In this document: piece by piece, positions 24,601 through 36,814 of the stretch
Layout: every line of letters begins with the position of its first letter
How positions within the stretch are numbered: the stretch's first letter is position 1
Origin: Cyclina sinensis
Taxonomy: Eukaryota > Mollusca > Bivalvia > Venerida > Veneridae
Direction: 5' to 3'
Assembly: GCA_012932295.1 (NCBI GenBank)
Contig: JAAONU010000019.1
Span: forward strand, 30,977,913 to 31,041,912
Length of the DNA stretch: 64,000 bases
Notes under the pieces: model-generated
The model's input: the letters and a program-made list of their open reading frames with translations, nothing else
Database searches by the model: none
What the model was told of the DNA's origin: nothing
Program-made: the position numbers and the translations under genes

Positions 24601-27600
24601 GGTGAGGTAAAAACAGGAGGCAATATACCTTTTTTGCTTTTCTGCCTTTCATACAATATAGACATCTTTGGTTGCTGTTGATCCTGCAAGAAAAAGAATT
24701 ATGATTTTAATTCATACTTAATCAATTTTCACCGTCTTGATGATACATTCATTGTATATCAACTAAATGCAAGTCAGCTACAGTCCTGTGTGTAGACATG
24801 AGACCATGACAGTTCTAAATGCCCAAAGGCTGTAATAAATTTTAGATGCTCATAGGAAGAATAGATGAAACACAACCTGTATATCCTGTTATTTTAATCC
24901 AGTTTTCTTTGCAAGTTGAACTGGATCTTTAAGTAAATCCTCAATATGTATACCAGTTCACAAGAGAGTTGAGCAAATCATGTTGTGTCATGTTTTCAAG
25001 GTTAAACATGGTCTTGACCAAGAATACATGAGTGAATATTTTGTTTCCCAGGACTCTGTACATAGTTTTAGAACCAGATTGAGTACAAAGGGTGGTTATA
25101 GCCTCCCAAAGGTTAAAGGTCATGGTTCCAAAGCCTTTTCGTTTACAGGTTGCAAATTATGGACCAGTTTACCGTTGTAAATATCAGAGATCTCTAGACT
25201 GCAAGGTTTTATGATAGCCATTAAGAGTCATTTAATGAACAGTATTCAACTGTTTAAGTATTCAACTGTTTTAAGTGTTTTACCAGAATGTTTTTTTTTT
25301 TTGGCTTAGGTTTTTATCTTTTTTTAAAGATTCGTATTTAAATATGTCATGAGCTTTAAATTAATTAATACCAAGAGCTTATGCACCTGTCAATATTTTG
25401 CCCGCCCGGGGGGGCGGCGGGCATACACGGGGCTTTAGACAGAAGACCATTCCTGACAGGCGGGCATTTGATAAACTTATGGAATCCGGGTCCCGGGAAA
25501 TAGACTTTGGCCGGTTTTTACATCCCGGGACTCGGGAATTTCGACGCCACAAAATAAAAAAGGGGAGTAACCGCGAAAGGTCTAAAGACGACGGCGATAT
25601 TTTTATTCGTGTTTTCATGTCGGAACGCAGCACGATGGAAAACTTTTCATAAAGTAAAGTATATTGAACCCGGCGTAAAGTATTGAATAGAATGAAGAAA
25701 TACAGATTAATGTTTCATTTCATTAGTAATATGCATTTTTACTGCAATAAAAGGTAACTACAAATGGATTTTGAAATATAAACAAGGCCCAGAATTGCAA
25801 ATATTTTTCATGGCGTAAAGTATTATGAACTCGGCGTAAAGTATATTGAATCGGGCGTAAAGTATTAAATAGAATGAAGAAATACAGATTAAAGTTTCAT
25901 TTCATTGGTAATATGCATTTTAACTGCAATAAAAGGTAAATACAAATGGATTTTAAAATATAAACAAGGTCCAGAATTGCAGACATAATTTGGTGCAATC
26001 TTTCCTGCAGGCACCACATGGAAATTCTTCTTACGTGACTTTCCTTGCGCCATTATTTAAATGCACAATACACACATTACACAACGCTGAAACACTAGGT
26101 TTTAACTGATGAATTCAAAAATATTTTAACCCTGAAAACACTCCGATATTACTGTAGTGAAGAGGTAAAATTACACTCAATTATTATATAATACACTCAA
26201 TAATCCACAACATTACACATCTAATAACTCAATGAAGTCCGATATATAACTTTGCATTAAAGCTATTTAAAGAAGAGGGTTGAACATGAATTAACACGGA
26301 TTGGTCATTCATAAATTGCAAATGTTACCAATGATATTGTCGGTTTCATACCATCAGTAACTACCTGATAAGTAAGTCCTGATTAACTGTTATTAACAGA
26401 ATACATCATTGTTTGCTGTTGATTGATTCCTTAGTTGACAAGGACAAAAAACGCCTACTTCAATCATAAAACATCAAATAAAAATTAAAAGTGTGACAAT
26501 TACAGAATTAACAGTCTCACAAATGTAATTATACAATACAATACAATACAAAGTTTATTGGCACAAACATTTTACAATGTCCATCGCCAATTACTATGAC
26601 GGCGGTTTGAAATTAACAATTTTATGAGAAAAGTATGATACAAGGTGACATATGTTAAAGGCATGTCCATTTGGATATATGAATTTTTTTTAGGGTAAAT
26701 TTGATAAAATGCAAATTACAACAAATACTGACATTAAACATTCCTTATAATTATTCATTATATCATCGTACATTTGAACAAAAGCAACACTGCACGAATA
26801 TAGCTAATACCTCAAAATATTTGTATGAAATACTACTAATTTATTGTTTTAATTTAAGCTGTTTTATGTAGGCTTGCTCAGTGGCTATTATATACCGAAT
26901 GATAAGCCCATATAGATGATATATTTATATATTATTTGTAACCAATGGCTTTATACTCAATGTTAACAACTAAGTTACAATGAACGCAACCCTTACGAAA
27001 AATATGCTATTGTTATGATAGCATACTTTAGAGGAATGCGGAACGACGTTAGAGAAAAGTACAGGTTGCTCTTACCGAAACGAAATAAAGAGCACCTGCA
27101 CTATTACATTATTTAATATATATTCAGTGCAGTGTGTATTATTCTAATTACAACTGTATATATTAAATATAAGACATACATAAAATGTACTTTTTATGAC
27201 AAACCTTTGCAAATATACAGGAAGTTGGTTCTATAAATAGACATAACTTTTACAATTACAATTCAATACCATGTACAAAATCTCATGTATACTTAACCTC
27301 TTAATGAAAATGCTTGGTGTACAAATTTAGCTAATTTATTAATAATAATACTTTGTGTACTGTTTAGCAAGGTTTTGAACTTGTTCAAATTAGGCCAGTG
27401 ACAATAATATTTAGGTAAAAATGTGTTTCTAAGATGTCTGTAAAATGGGCAAACTAAAACTAAAAGAAAGTGGTATTCATTTTCAATGACATTCATATTA
27501 CATTTTTTGCAAATTCTAAGGTTTCTCTCTGATTTGATTATCCATTTGTCCTTTAGCAATATATCGGCAAACCATCAGCGCCAATATAACTAGATATTGA

Positions 27601-30600
27601 AAATAAGAGGATTAGCAGCTGAGCGCGAATAGAGGTGAGAAATACAAAACAAAAGATGAGACACTTTATCTTATGTACAATAAATTGTATTAACTCACAG
27701 AAAAAAAAAACCCAACATAAATATTAAATTACTAATTAATCTAATAATATTTCTTGTTTATCGTAGAAATGGAAATCACAATTCTTAGAAGCATAAAAAG
27801 AAAATTACATAAAATTAATGATACTTTTGATGGTCAGTAATAATAAAGTCTATTTAATTGATTTAAAATAACCTACAAAACCAAATTCATGAGTAATCGT
27901 GCAACAGTTTATATTATTTTTGTCTTATGGAGATCCAATTAAATGATTTATACATTTCAATATTCACTTGTAATTATATTTTTAAAGTAAAAATGCATGT
28001 AACTAATGAAATGAAACTTTAATCTGTATTTCGTCCGTCTATAAAGTACTTTACGCCGGGTTCATGATACTTTACGCCGCGTTTTTAAGACTTATTTATG
28101 AAACATACTTGAAAAATATGGATCTTGTTTACATTTTAAAATTCACTTGTAATTATATTTTTTAAGTAAAAATGCATATAACTAATGAAATGAAACTTCA
28201 ATCTGTATTTCGTCATTCTATTTAATACTTTATGCCGAGTTCATACTACTTTACGCCGGGTTCATACTACTTTACACCGGGATCATGATACTTTACGCTG
28301 CGTTTATAAGACTTATTTATGAAAATTTTTTGAAATTCTGGAACTTGTTTACATTTTAAAATCCACTGGTAAATATATTTTTAAGTAAAAATGCATGTAA
28401 CTAATGAAATGAAACTTTAATCTGTATTTCGTCCGTCTATATATATCTATACGCCAGGTTAATGATACTTTACGCCGCGTTTATAAGACTTATTTTTGAA
28501 AAATATTTGAAAATCTGGGCCTTGTTTACATTTTAAAATTCACTTTTAATTATATTTATATAATGAAACTTTAATCTGTATTTAGTCATTTCATTTAATA
28601 CTTTACGCCGAGTTCATAATACTTTACGCCGGGTTCATACTACTTTACGCCGGGATCATAATACTTTACGTCGCATTTATAAGACTTATTTATGAAAATA
28701 TTTGAAATTCTGGACCTTGTTTACATTTTAAATTCCACTGGTAAATATATTTTTAAGTAGAAATGCATATAACTAATGAAATGAAACTTTTATCTGTATT
28801 TCTTCATTCTATTTAATACTTTACGCCGAGTTCATAATACTTTACGCCGCGTTTTTAAGACTTATTTACGAAAAATATTTGAAATTCTGGAGCTTGTTTA
28901 CATTTTAAAATCCATTTGTAAATATATTTTTAAATTGAAATGCATATTACTAATGAAATGAAACTTTAATCTGTATTTCTCCATTCTATTTAATACTTTG
29001 TAAACGCTGGGTTCATAATACTTTACGCCGCCTTTATAATACTTTACGCCTCTTTACGCCAAAAAGTATACTTTACGTATTAGGTACTCCGCTGCACTGG
29101 TCGCATATGCGTTAAAACACGTATTCATGGGATAAAGGGTTAAAGAGCTTATACGATCGATTGTGTGTCCGTGTCCGCTTTGGTTTAAGTTTTTTAAAAG
29201 TCAAACATTCTATAATATGAAAGATATTCAACTGAAACTAGGTACGGGTATTTAGTGGGACTACCACTACCATACCAAGAAGGCCTATAACCCTGGATGC
29301 ATTATTTTCAGAATTATGCACCTAAGTTTCTTCTAAGTCCAATCATTTGAATACTATCAAAGTTATTAAACTGAAATTGATACATATATACTCATTGGGA
29401 CTTTACCTACCTTACTTCAGAGGCCCATTAATCTAGATTCATTATTTTCCTTATGATAAGCCTTTATACTTATATTTTTTATTGTTTTTTCTGATAACAG
29501 TTTTATTTATTGATTGATCTCTTAGATATTTACCCTTTCCCCTACCCCGGGGCATTTGATGCACCAAGCAGGCTCAAGGGTGGGGATTTAGACAAAAATG
29601 GTTGTCTCTAGGGTGGGGATTTAGACTCCAAACATTTTAAGATGTCAAATTCCCCTGGGTCAGCCCGCCGCCCCCCCGGGCGGGCAAAATAATGACAGGT
29701 GCATTATCAGCTCAGTATCTAGTCACCCTAATTGTTTTATAAATGATAAATCATTGTTTCTCTAATGACAAGTTACTCTGATTCATGTATGATTCTAATG
29801 TGGTTATTTTGTGATAAATAATATGCTAAGACTGTGATATATCATCTATTTTAAATAATTATTTTTACCATGATTAAGGTTTGCCTCTCTTTATGACATG
29901 CCACCAATACTAAGGACCACAATGGATATAAGGGCGTTCACTTTTAGTGTTGCTCTTTTTTTGTGTTATTCTTGGTATTGGTGAGTGTGTCATAGTTTTC
30001 TTGCAAGATATAGCATTTAATAATACTCATTATTCAATTCTATGTTATGTAATATGTTAACTATGTATATGCTACCTTTACTGCAATAAATCTATCTAAG
30101 GATACATGTATTATCCCTGGGTCAGAGCCAACAATGATCCCAGTTGGAACATTGGAACAATCTTAGTAGAAGACCTCTAGAAGAAAAACAAGCACTAGTA
30201 CCAGATTGAAAATAAATTCAGTTGTCCAGTGGTTAACACAATGGACTTGTAATCCAAGGGTTGCAAGTCTGATCCCTGACTCCTCCACTAACATTATTAT
30301 TTGTCTCGAGAATGAGACCTAAAGCCGAGGCCCCATTATCAGTGCTGTAACCTGAGCATGGAAAAGAACAAGGAGTGTCTCTATAATTAGATGTCTCATG
30401 TATCTTGCAGTATCCCACACAACCTAAAAATAACTAATATCATCATGGGATGTTGGTCATGTGGGAAATGGCAACCAACGATAAATTAACTTACAAATAC
30501 AAATTCTTTAAAAGAATGTTTCTCTTCTCATTATTTCTTTCTCTCTTTTAAGTATTTTTCCCCTTTTAAATTTTTTTTCTTACAATTTTATCAGCTTAAG

Positions 30601-32090
30601 GAAGTTAAAGTAGTTCACGCTATTGTCTTTTTTTTTAAACTGATATAGATCTATTTTGAGTGTCTGTCGGGAGTAAATGTATTCGACGTAATGTTTATAG
30701 AGCTAAAATGGTATGATAGATGTTAAAAACAGTGGATAAATGTGTTTTTCATAAGCTTGCTTTCTTTCTTCATTCTCAATTACACATAATTTTACAAGTT
30801 TAGTCTTGTAGTATTCTTTTGATTGTGATATTATTTTGTTTATATTTCAGAAGGCCATGTTGTAAATACGGTAAGATTTTTAATTTCACTGAATGTCTTA
30901 ACATGTAACCTTTGAAAAATAAACATATTATAATTATCATTATTATTATCAATTCCTTTTATATTAAGGATTTAAAAATACAAAAGCAACTGGTAACTCA
31001 ATAAATCAAAAGGAAACTAAAATTATGTCCCTAAAACTTTCTTTAAAACCAGAACCTAGTTATTTTGTTCCTTAAATATTTTTTAAACAAAAGCTACTTC
31101 ACTGATGTAATAGAATAATTCCTTTTATGTGTTCACCATTCAGATTACTGAACTATTTCAGAAATTCAAATTAAAACATGTACCTGTACTCCTAAAATTA
31201 TCCCATCTGTTGTTTTTCCAAAAATATTGAAGGTGTTTTTTACATATTAATGGAATTTTTTCAACTTTTGTGTTGTACCAATTATCAACCTTCAACTCAA
31301 ATTAAATGAAAAGAGAATTACCTCATTCACGGTCAACCCCTCAAAACGAACCTCAACCTTTTCCCTTGCTTGTGGATTCTGTTTTAAATCTGTAAGTGCG
31401 CTTCTACCAGCACTGCCCTTCCCGCTTTTCTGAAAATAGCCCAATCAATGAAACTGATGTAATTTTGAAAAATAAGTCCATCACGCTGTGATGTGCTGTT
31501 CAAACTTGTGATACATCTTTTCCGCCTCTCAAATTACTGGTATTTTTAGCTTAAATTAGTACAGGAAATTGACAAGTAGAACTGGAAATCTGATATTTAA
31601 CAAACACACATGTTTCAACACTCAGTAATTCAGTTGTCAGAGTTTAAATTCATTCTTGGGTCACGTGTAATTCTCAGAAAAACGAACTGTAACAATTTTC
31701 AGAAAATGATTATTTTGACAGTTTTCAAAAACATTTGCAGATCTTTTACAAGCATGTAACTCTAAATCTAATTAACTATAGATGCTATGGAGAAATTTGT
31801 ACGACTTATGCAATTTTAAACACTAGATTCATGATGTAACAGATAACCTAGTTCTACAAAAATAATGACTGCATGTAAGTTGGCACAGATTTCACATTTT
31901 TCTTCCAGGAAAGTTTTCAGAAAACTATTTACACATTTCATTGAATTTCACTTAATGGACCTGTTTTTCAGGAAACAGTGAGTGACAAACTATGTCATAA
32001 ACATATCCAATACATATACAATAATATCAAAGATCATACTTTCTGAATTCCCCTGTTCTCATCTCCACTCTGGAGTGTAATGTCATCCAT
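21651..32090 (-). CDS. Fic-domain protein, probably four exons
   Basis: Fic enzymes typically transfer AMP or a related group from a nucleotide to a hydroxyl side chain of a target protein. The large exon carries the canonical motif HPFPDGNGR with His, Asp, Asn and both Gly present, so activity is plausible. It is followed by a helix LARLLASYCLL. My preferred model joins 32090-32040 (ATG in GAGATGG), 31429-31322, 24683-24629 and 22978-21651. All borders are AG/GT and phases agree, giving 513 codons; the motif is at about residues 388-396. An alternative is a 450-aa reading starting at the ATG at 23003 inside the last exon, with an in-frame TAA just before it. The middle is Glu/Lys/Ser-rich and probably disordered. 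It is not the single-pass FICD type known from vertebrates: no TPR repeats or membrane anchor are seen. I could not identify an (S/T)xxxE(G/N) inhibitory motif by eye. The first exon may be preceded by a non-coding exon. Confidence 0.83.
23540..24612. mobile_element. Tandem-core element, family C, in a Fic-gene intron
   Basis: Six or so units of about 150 bp carry AGGTCTACTAGACAATGCTA, AATATCTAAGCTCTGTGACT and TTTTCAAAGTTTTTCCTA. The right end has a palindrome AGCAC-TTT-GTGCT followed by CAGGTGAGGTAA, closely resembling the tip of family A. The core has no visible relationship to families A or B. Confidence 0.7.
24880..25240 (+). pseudogene. LINE reverse-transcriptase C-terminal fragment
   Basis: A 66-residue plus-strand frame (24980-25180) reads like the region that follows the RT domain of animal non-LTR retrotransposons: FKVKHGL..YMSEYF, then SFRTRLSTKGGYSLPK, then GCKLWTSLPL. 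After a stop the similarity appears to go on (a GFMIAIKSHL-like phrase). It is a dead fragment lying within a Fic-gene intron. The exact LINE clade is not determined. Confidence 0.6.
25640..25990. repeat. GGCGTAAAGTAT-bearing block, left arm
   Basis: Two copies of a unit contain GGCGTAAAGTATTGAATAGA, AATACAGATTAA and GTTTCATTTCATT. They are in opposite orientation to the longer array at 27950-29060. Confidence 0.75.
26530..27580 (-). pseudogene. 5'-truncated LINE, 3' end with zinc-knuckle-like tail
   Basis: The 88-aa minus-strand frame at 27293-27559 contains CKKCNMNVIENEYHFLL followed by CPFYRHLRN, the Cys-Cys...His...Cys pattern found at the C terminus of many non-LTR retrotransposon proteins. 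Downstream on the same strand the sequence reaches an AATAAA and a TTGTA pentanucleotide tail (plus-strand ATACA repeats near 26533-26552). Such a tail is a normal LINE 3' terminus. The 5' part is absent. Confidence 0.65.
27950..29060. repeat. TACTTTACGCCG satellite-like array, right arm
   Basis: About six units of 170-215 bp each contain CTAATGAAATGAAACTTTAA, TCTGTATTTCGTC, one to three copies of TACTTTACGCCGGGTTCAT, and GTTTACATTTTAAAATCCAC. Unit length varies because the ~20-bp TACTTTACGCCG sub-repeat is itself amplified. It is the inverted counterpart of 25640-25990. Confidence 0.8.
29710..30215. other. Intronic DNA without recognisable feature
   Basis: AT-rich sequence within the long intron of the Fic gene; nothing supportable. 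Confidence 0.4.
30221..30505 (+). mobile_element. tRNA-derived SINE, copy 1
   Basis: The head has tRNA-like A and B boxes (GTCCAGTGGTTAACAC and GGTTGCAAGTCTGATCCC). They are followed by the family-specific body CTCCTCCACTAACATTA, ...GTCTCGAGAATGAGACC, ...GAGCATGGAAAAGAAC, ...GTATCTTGCAGTATCC and a tail near CAACGATAAATTAA. The same body appears at 35217-35462 (inverted) and three times at 44238-45108. Confidence 0.75.
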
Positions 32091-32299
32091 CTCCTAAAAT
32101 AAACAATATCAAACTATTTTTGGAAATGTTAATGTTCTCTAATTAATCCAATGAGTGGTCTAGATCCCGAACATAAGTATGTGCATTCTCCATTTCTTCA
32201 ATCAATAAAAGAATTCAAAACAAAAAAATCCCTTATTTTCACTGTACTGTATTATTTTGATACCAATTTATTTACAGAAGCTTGTGTCAAACTTCTATA

Positions 32300-32420
32300 A
32301 ACAGAGATGTTTGTAAAACATATATGCCCCCAGCGCCTTATCTCTGGAGGCAGCCATAAAAGTATTGTGTACGTGTTTCAAATACACATCAGTACCATCA
32401 GTTTCATACCTTTTATTTTA
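32300..32420 (+). repeat. Fragment of a dispersed element head
   Basis: GATGTTTGTAAAACATATAT followed by GCCCCCAGCG has a small palindrome (TGTTTGTAAAACA-like) and resembles the head of a short element. No core or 3' end can be delimited. Confidence 0.3.
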
Positions 32421-32910
32421 GTTGCAAGAGCATAGTAATTGTGTAGCAGTAATCATAAAATAATAACTGTGTACCATTGATTAATTAACATCATAAACTC
32501 GAATTCAAGTTGAATCACGGGCGTTTATGACAGCGTTGTCTATGCTTCATATTACAAGTATCAGCGCGATACCTAACTTTAATTACCTTCTCTTTGTCGG
32601 ACCGATATGTTAAAAACTCAGTTTAATTTTAAGCAGCATCTCTATTGATACCTCATTCCGACGGCAGCAAACAAACCACAAACAAGTTAATGATTTAAAA
32701 ATCATAGTCTTTGTCAGCAAGGTCGAAGCATTAAATTTAATTTTAAGTAGCATCTCTATTAACACCAATTACTGCAGCGACAGTCTTTGAAAGGGGCAGA
32801 TATCTTACAAATTAATTAATGCACCGCAAGTCAATAAATCGATAGCCGATTGCGGACATTTGTTAATTGGTTATCAATGACACGCGGTGTATTTGCCGAA
32901 TCGGAACATA

Positions 32911-33889
32911 CAGTAAAAACTCACGATGCGACCAACTCAATATACAGACCAACTCAATATTACGAACATTTTCTTCTGGTCCCGATTTTTTTACTATATA
33001 TTCTATTGTTAGTTAAACTCAGTAATAAGACCAACTCAATATTGCGTATTGCGACCACAATTTCCGGTCCCCAATGAAAATACAAACCTTTTTTGAACTC
33101 GAAATTACGACCGCGACCAGAACGGTACAAACTTGTTTACACAAACATGTACATAATGGGCACCTCGTGTTAATCGGTGTTAATTGATAATTTGACAGGT
33201 CTAAAGGATCCAGGTGTGGATAATTTACTTAAAGGTTGGTAGTTACCGGTTTAATTGTTTATGACACCCTTATTAGAGTAGACTGCGGCTTACTGCACGA
33301 TAATTTTTCTATTGTTATAGTCACTAATTGATGAGCAAACGAATTAATGCAACATTAAAATCCAAAATTTTGTGAGATTTACGTATCACTTTACATTTTT
33401 ATTTTGATTGATACACATTGTTCATGTTGATTACACAAAATATTCCTCCTGAAATTTGACTAAAATGAGCAAAAAGCGGACAGAGCATTTAAATTTATTA
33501 TGTTATGAGCATGTTTTGTTCTTTTATTAATCTATGTTTTATTGAATATGATCTCTTTAGTTAAGAAATACAAACATGATAGCCGTGCAAAAGTTACTTA
33601 ACAGACTGAAAGAGAAGTATACCCAAACAATATTTTTTGCAATTTATATAGATTTAACCATATACTGACCATTATTCTGAGCAAATTAAATCATTAGTTA
33701 TCAAAGTAAGGACAAATAAAACAAATAAGTTATGCTCAGTGACACTACAATTGACGCAAAACATACACTGGGTCGATAAATCTACCATACACCTTCATGT
33801 CATCATCTGAACTCAATTTTAAAACCAACTCAATATTAAGACCACTTATTGCTGGTCCCAGAGGTGGTCTTATTATTGAGGTTTTACTG
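32911..33889. mobile_element. 979-bp pogo/Tc1-mariner-like non-autonomous element
   Basis: The left end reads CAGTAAAAACTCAC and the right end, inward, CAGTAAAACCTCAA. TA flanks both (32909-32910 and 33890-33891). Just inside both ends are diverged copies of GACCAACTCAATATT and a GGTCCC-type block. CAGTA-starting ends with TA duplications fit the pogo branch. No transposase frame survives. Confidence 0.65.
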
Positions 33890-34544
33890 TATTATCATAA
33901 CGAATAATTAAAGAATTAGCGGCATGTCAAAAATTTGACTGGCCTGATCAAAGGTATGCGCATTTTTCATGTTTTCCAGGACATTGGGTGTCTTTCCGGG
34001 ATGGGCCCTAGATTTCTGGGACAATCCCAGACGATCCAGGACGTATGGCAGGTATGTGTATAATAAACTGTCTGTATTTATGGCGATAATTAATGTGTTA
34101 AAGAACCAAATATAATTATATTATGTTTATGCTCATTAAAAAAAGTATTTGCGATTTCCATTAAACAAGCCATTCCTTGATTATACACAGCAGTTTCCCA
34201 AACCATGTTAGTATGAATGAAAACAGTAAAACAGTACCCATGCTGAAATTCGGATAACTGATGGAACGTCTGAAAATCGAAAACTTGAATATTTTCCAAT
34301 ATGGCAAACCAAATATTCTAATATTGATTTCAGTATCCATTCCAATCCCTACTTTTTGATAACCTTTTACTTGTATATAATGTATATAATCATGTATATG
34401 ACCTCTGTGCTTAAAAACAAACAAGTCAGGTCAATGTCGATCACAATCACCTTACAAACACAAGAAACGACAAATTCCTCATCCCGCAATCAAAACCACA
34501 AAATCACATAAACTCATTCTTCTACGACTTTGGAACTGAAACAC

Positions 34545-34990
34545 TTATATAGGTATCACCAAAAAACTTGGAATACTTGCTTATAATGAAAAGGTGAAGT
34601 TGTAAGACAATGGGCATTATTCTGAAAAACATTTTTGGAGTTTAACCCCTTTTTAACTTAGAAGTTTTGTCAAAATTGGTTAAGTGGAATGATTTCAAAT
34701 CTATCAAAGGTATCAATATGAAACTTGGAATAGTTGCTTATTATGACAGGGCACAGTTGTAAGACAAGGGGCATTACTCTGAAAGCTGTGTTTAGAGTTC
34801 TGTCCCATTTCAACGTGAAATTTTTGTTGAAATTGGTTACTGATATAGAAAATTTTGAAAACTATCAAAAACGTTGTACTCATTCTTGGCATACGTGCTA
34901 CTGGGGACAATGCACATCTGTACCACAAGAGACATTACTAAGTGATCAGTGCTTCTAGAGTAATGCTCCTTTTTTACAATAAAAGTTTTG
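34545..34990. repeat. Tandem-core remnant, about 2.5 units of ~155-160 bp
   Basis: Repeated phrases are GGTATCAATATGAAACTTGG, TTGCTTATTATGA, AGTTGTAAGACAAGGGGCAT and GTTGAAATTGGTTA. This fits the same core-length class as families A to D but is a different sequence. No termini are identified. Confidence 0.6.
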
Positions 34991-35216
34991 TATAAATACT
35001 AATAACTTGACAATCAAAAACTTATTCATTTTAAGTGAAGTGTATAGCAGCAATTATTAAATCGCACCATAACACTCTTGAAATTAATTTAATCAATTCA
35101 TTGCCCTTAACAGAGTCTCAAATGACCATAGTGTCTCTTGTCCCATCTGTACATCACAACTCAGAAAATCTATTTCTATTTGTGCTTATTTATCGTTGGT
35201 ACCGGTTGCCCAAATG

Positions 35217-35462
35217 ACCTAAGCCCCCTGAAGAGATTAGTTATTTGATGTTGTGGGGGAAGTGCAAGATACAGAAAGCATCCCATTCCAGAGACAGCCC
35301 TGGTTCTTTTGCATGCTCAGTGTATAGCACTGACACATGGGACCTCGGTTTAACGTCTCATCCGAAAGACTATTAGTAATGTTAGTGGAGGAGCGGGGGA
35401 TAGAACTCGGGACCCCTGGTTTACCAATCCAGTGCGTTACCACTGGACCACATTTGCTCCTA
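35217..35462 (-). mobile_element. tRNA-derived SINE, copy 2 (inverted)
   Basis: Read on the minus strand it begins with GTCCAGTGGTAACGCACTGG and a B-box-like GAGTTCTATCCCC. It continues with CTCCTCCACTAACATTAC, GAGACGTTAAACCGAGGTCC, GCATGCAAAAGAACCAGG and CTTGCACTTCCCCC. It is the best-preserved copy of the family here. Confidence 0.8.
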
Positions 35463-36530
35463 CTCAATTACTTGAGGGATTGAGTTTATACTTATAAAAT
35501 GGTCACACTTTAGTGACAAAGAAGTCCGAAAAGCGACTCTGCCTTGGTTCATTTTTGAATTATCTTCATTACTTTTCTGTTGAAATTATGCTTTTCTAGA
35601 CTGACTAGAGCACTCAGCATATCTAAAAAGCAATTAAAGGAATTAATATGATTCTTATCACGTAGTCAAAATAATTCATGTGACGTCTTGAGCAAATTCT
35701 GAGATTTTTTTGTTGGGTCAGAATCTCGCTATAACGGAGGCGAGATATTGACCCATACAAAAAATTACACAATATCTTGACTTGCGCACAATTAGTTGGA
35801 CGAATCACATGGGGACACTGCAGTGACTTTAGCTTCTTACAGTATACTCTCTGTGCTTTGATTTTAAAATGTGTTTTCGGTAAATCTGTTTCCGGGTTCA
35901 ACGATATTCTTACGGCCTATTCTTATTCATTTGTTTTTTAGTTAAAACGAAAGTTTAGTGTATTATTCATACCCTGACCCTGTTTGGAAGGCGGTATCCC
36001 TCTATATTTGTTCCGATATTGACAAAACCAGTACCACCACAAAATTATTTATAACTTGATTGAAAGAAACAAAATTTCAAATTACGACACTTCCGGACGC
36101 TTTTTCTCACAGAGGTCACGTGATAAACACTTTCGTTAATGTTATGGGACGCCAAAGCTGCCTTCTTAGTATTTTAAGAGATATAGCGCAATTTACCCAT
36201 AGTCATCTTATATTTATTCTCTTTAAAACAAATTTAAATTTGAAAATATAAAGTTACACTTTACTTTTCCTATCAGATAACTCTTCAAAAGTATAAAAAA
36301 GTAAGTAAGATATAGCAATGCACTCCAACGTTTAGACACCACATCAAGTCCTGGAAGCTATTAAAGTGTAACAGGTCATTTAACAAATCAAATTGCCATC
36401 GTTAATCACTAACCATCAGGTGTTAATTCCTCTGATAATGGCATTTGGTCAACTGGTAATTTCTGCGGGAATCCTCAGGGTTCAGAGAAAGTATTATATA
36501 AAAGGAGTTCTGTTACAGTAAAGTTTTCAG

Positions 36531-36799
36531 TTTTGCAAGATGAAAAGGAATATTATTTGAAAAAAAAATGTGAAGCAAAGATTGGCAAAGTAATATCTCT
36601 TGCACTCTGCATTGGGAGGAATGGTTTTATTTCCAAACTGTTTCAAATCATGAATGAAACTGTTACGCAATCACTTATCTTTAATCCAATAGTGAGACAA
36701 TCTTTACTGAATTCAAAAAGAGAAGGTACTTTCTTAAATCATGATGTTTTGGTTGAATTCTACAAAATTTTAATTGGCCAAAAAATACGTAAACACTGA
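36531..36799 (+). CDS. Unrecognised protein-like frame, left part
   Basis: A TTTTCAG acceptor-like border at 36530 is followed by an open frame of about 88 codons beginning near LQDEKEYYLKKK. It has alternating hydrophobic and charged residues and ends with TGA at 36797. A TATATAAAAG sequence at 36494-36503 could instead be a TATA box. No conserved family is recognised. The next frame (36815-37177) is in the same register and is separated only by three TGA codons, so the two may be exons or a decayed single frame. Its place inside an inverted-repeat-bounded unit suggests transposon coding sequence or cargo; this is inference. Confidence 0.35.
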
Positions 36800-36814
36800 G
36801 TTTTCTTTTGATGA

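Larger units (their letters stand above)
25382..29703. mobile_element. 4.3-kb element with 41-bp terminal inverted repeats and TTA target duplication
   Basis: The left end (25382-25422) begins TGCACCTGTCAATATTTTGC and runs into a C/G-rich tract. The right end (29663-29703) is its reverse complement with a single mismatch. TTA flanks both sides (25379-25381 and 29704-29706). A 3-bp TWA duplication is typical of PIF/Harbinger, but no transposase is seen, so this is a non-autonomous or composite unit. Inside are related satellite-like blocks in opposite orientation near the two ends, and a LINE 3' fragment between them. The overlapping 84-aa frames on both strands at 25379-25652 come from the GC-rich end. 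Confidence 0.7.

Noticed and set aside
25379..25652. Overlapping 84-residue frames on both strands
   Set aside because: They fall in the GC-rich end of an inverted-repeat element, where stops are rare by composition; no family features.
25382..29703. Reading the inverted satellite arms as a CRISPR array or prokaryotic feature
   Set aside because: Units are long, variable in length and in an intron-bearing animal genome; there are no uniform spacers and no cas genes.
32850..33077. 75-residue plus-strand frame
   Set aside because: It crosses the left terminus of the pogo-like element and has no conserved features.
36494..36503. TATATAAAAG as a firm TATA box
   Set aside because: It is in AT-rich DNA and an acceptor-like TTTTCAG follows at once, so the frame may be an internal exon; promoter use is unproven.
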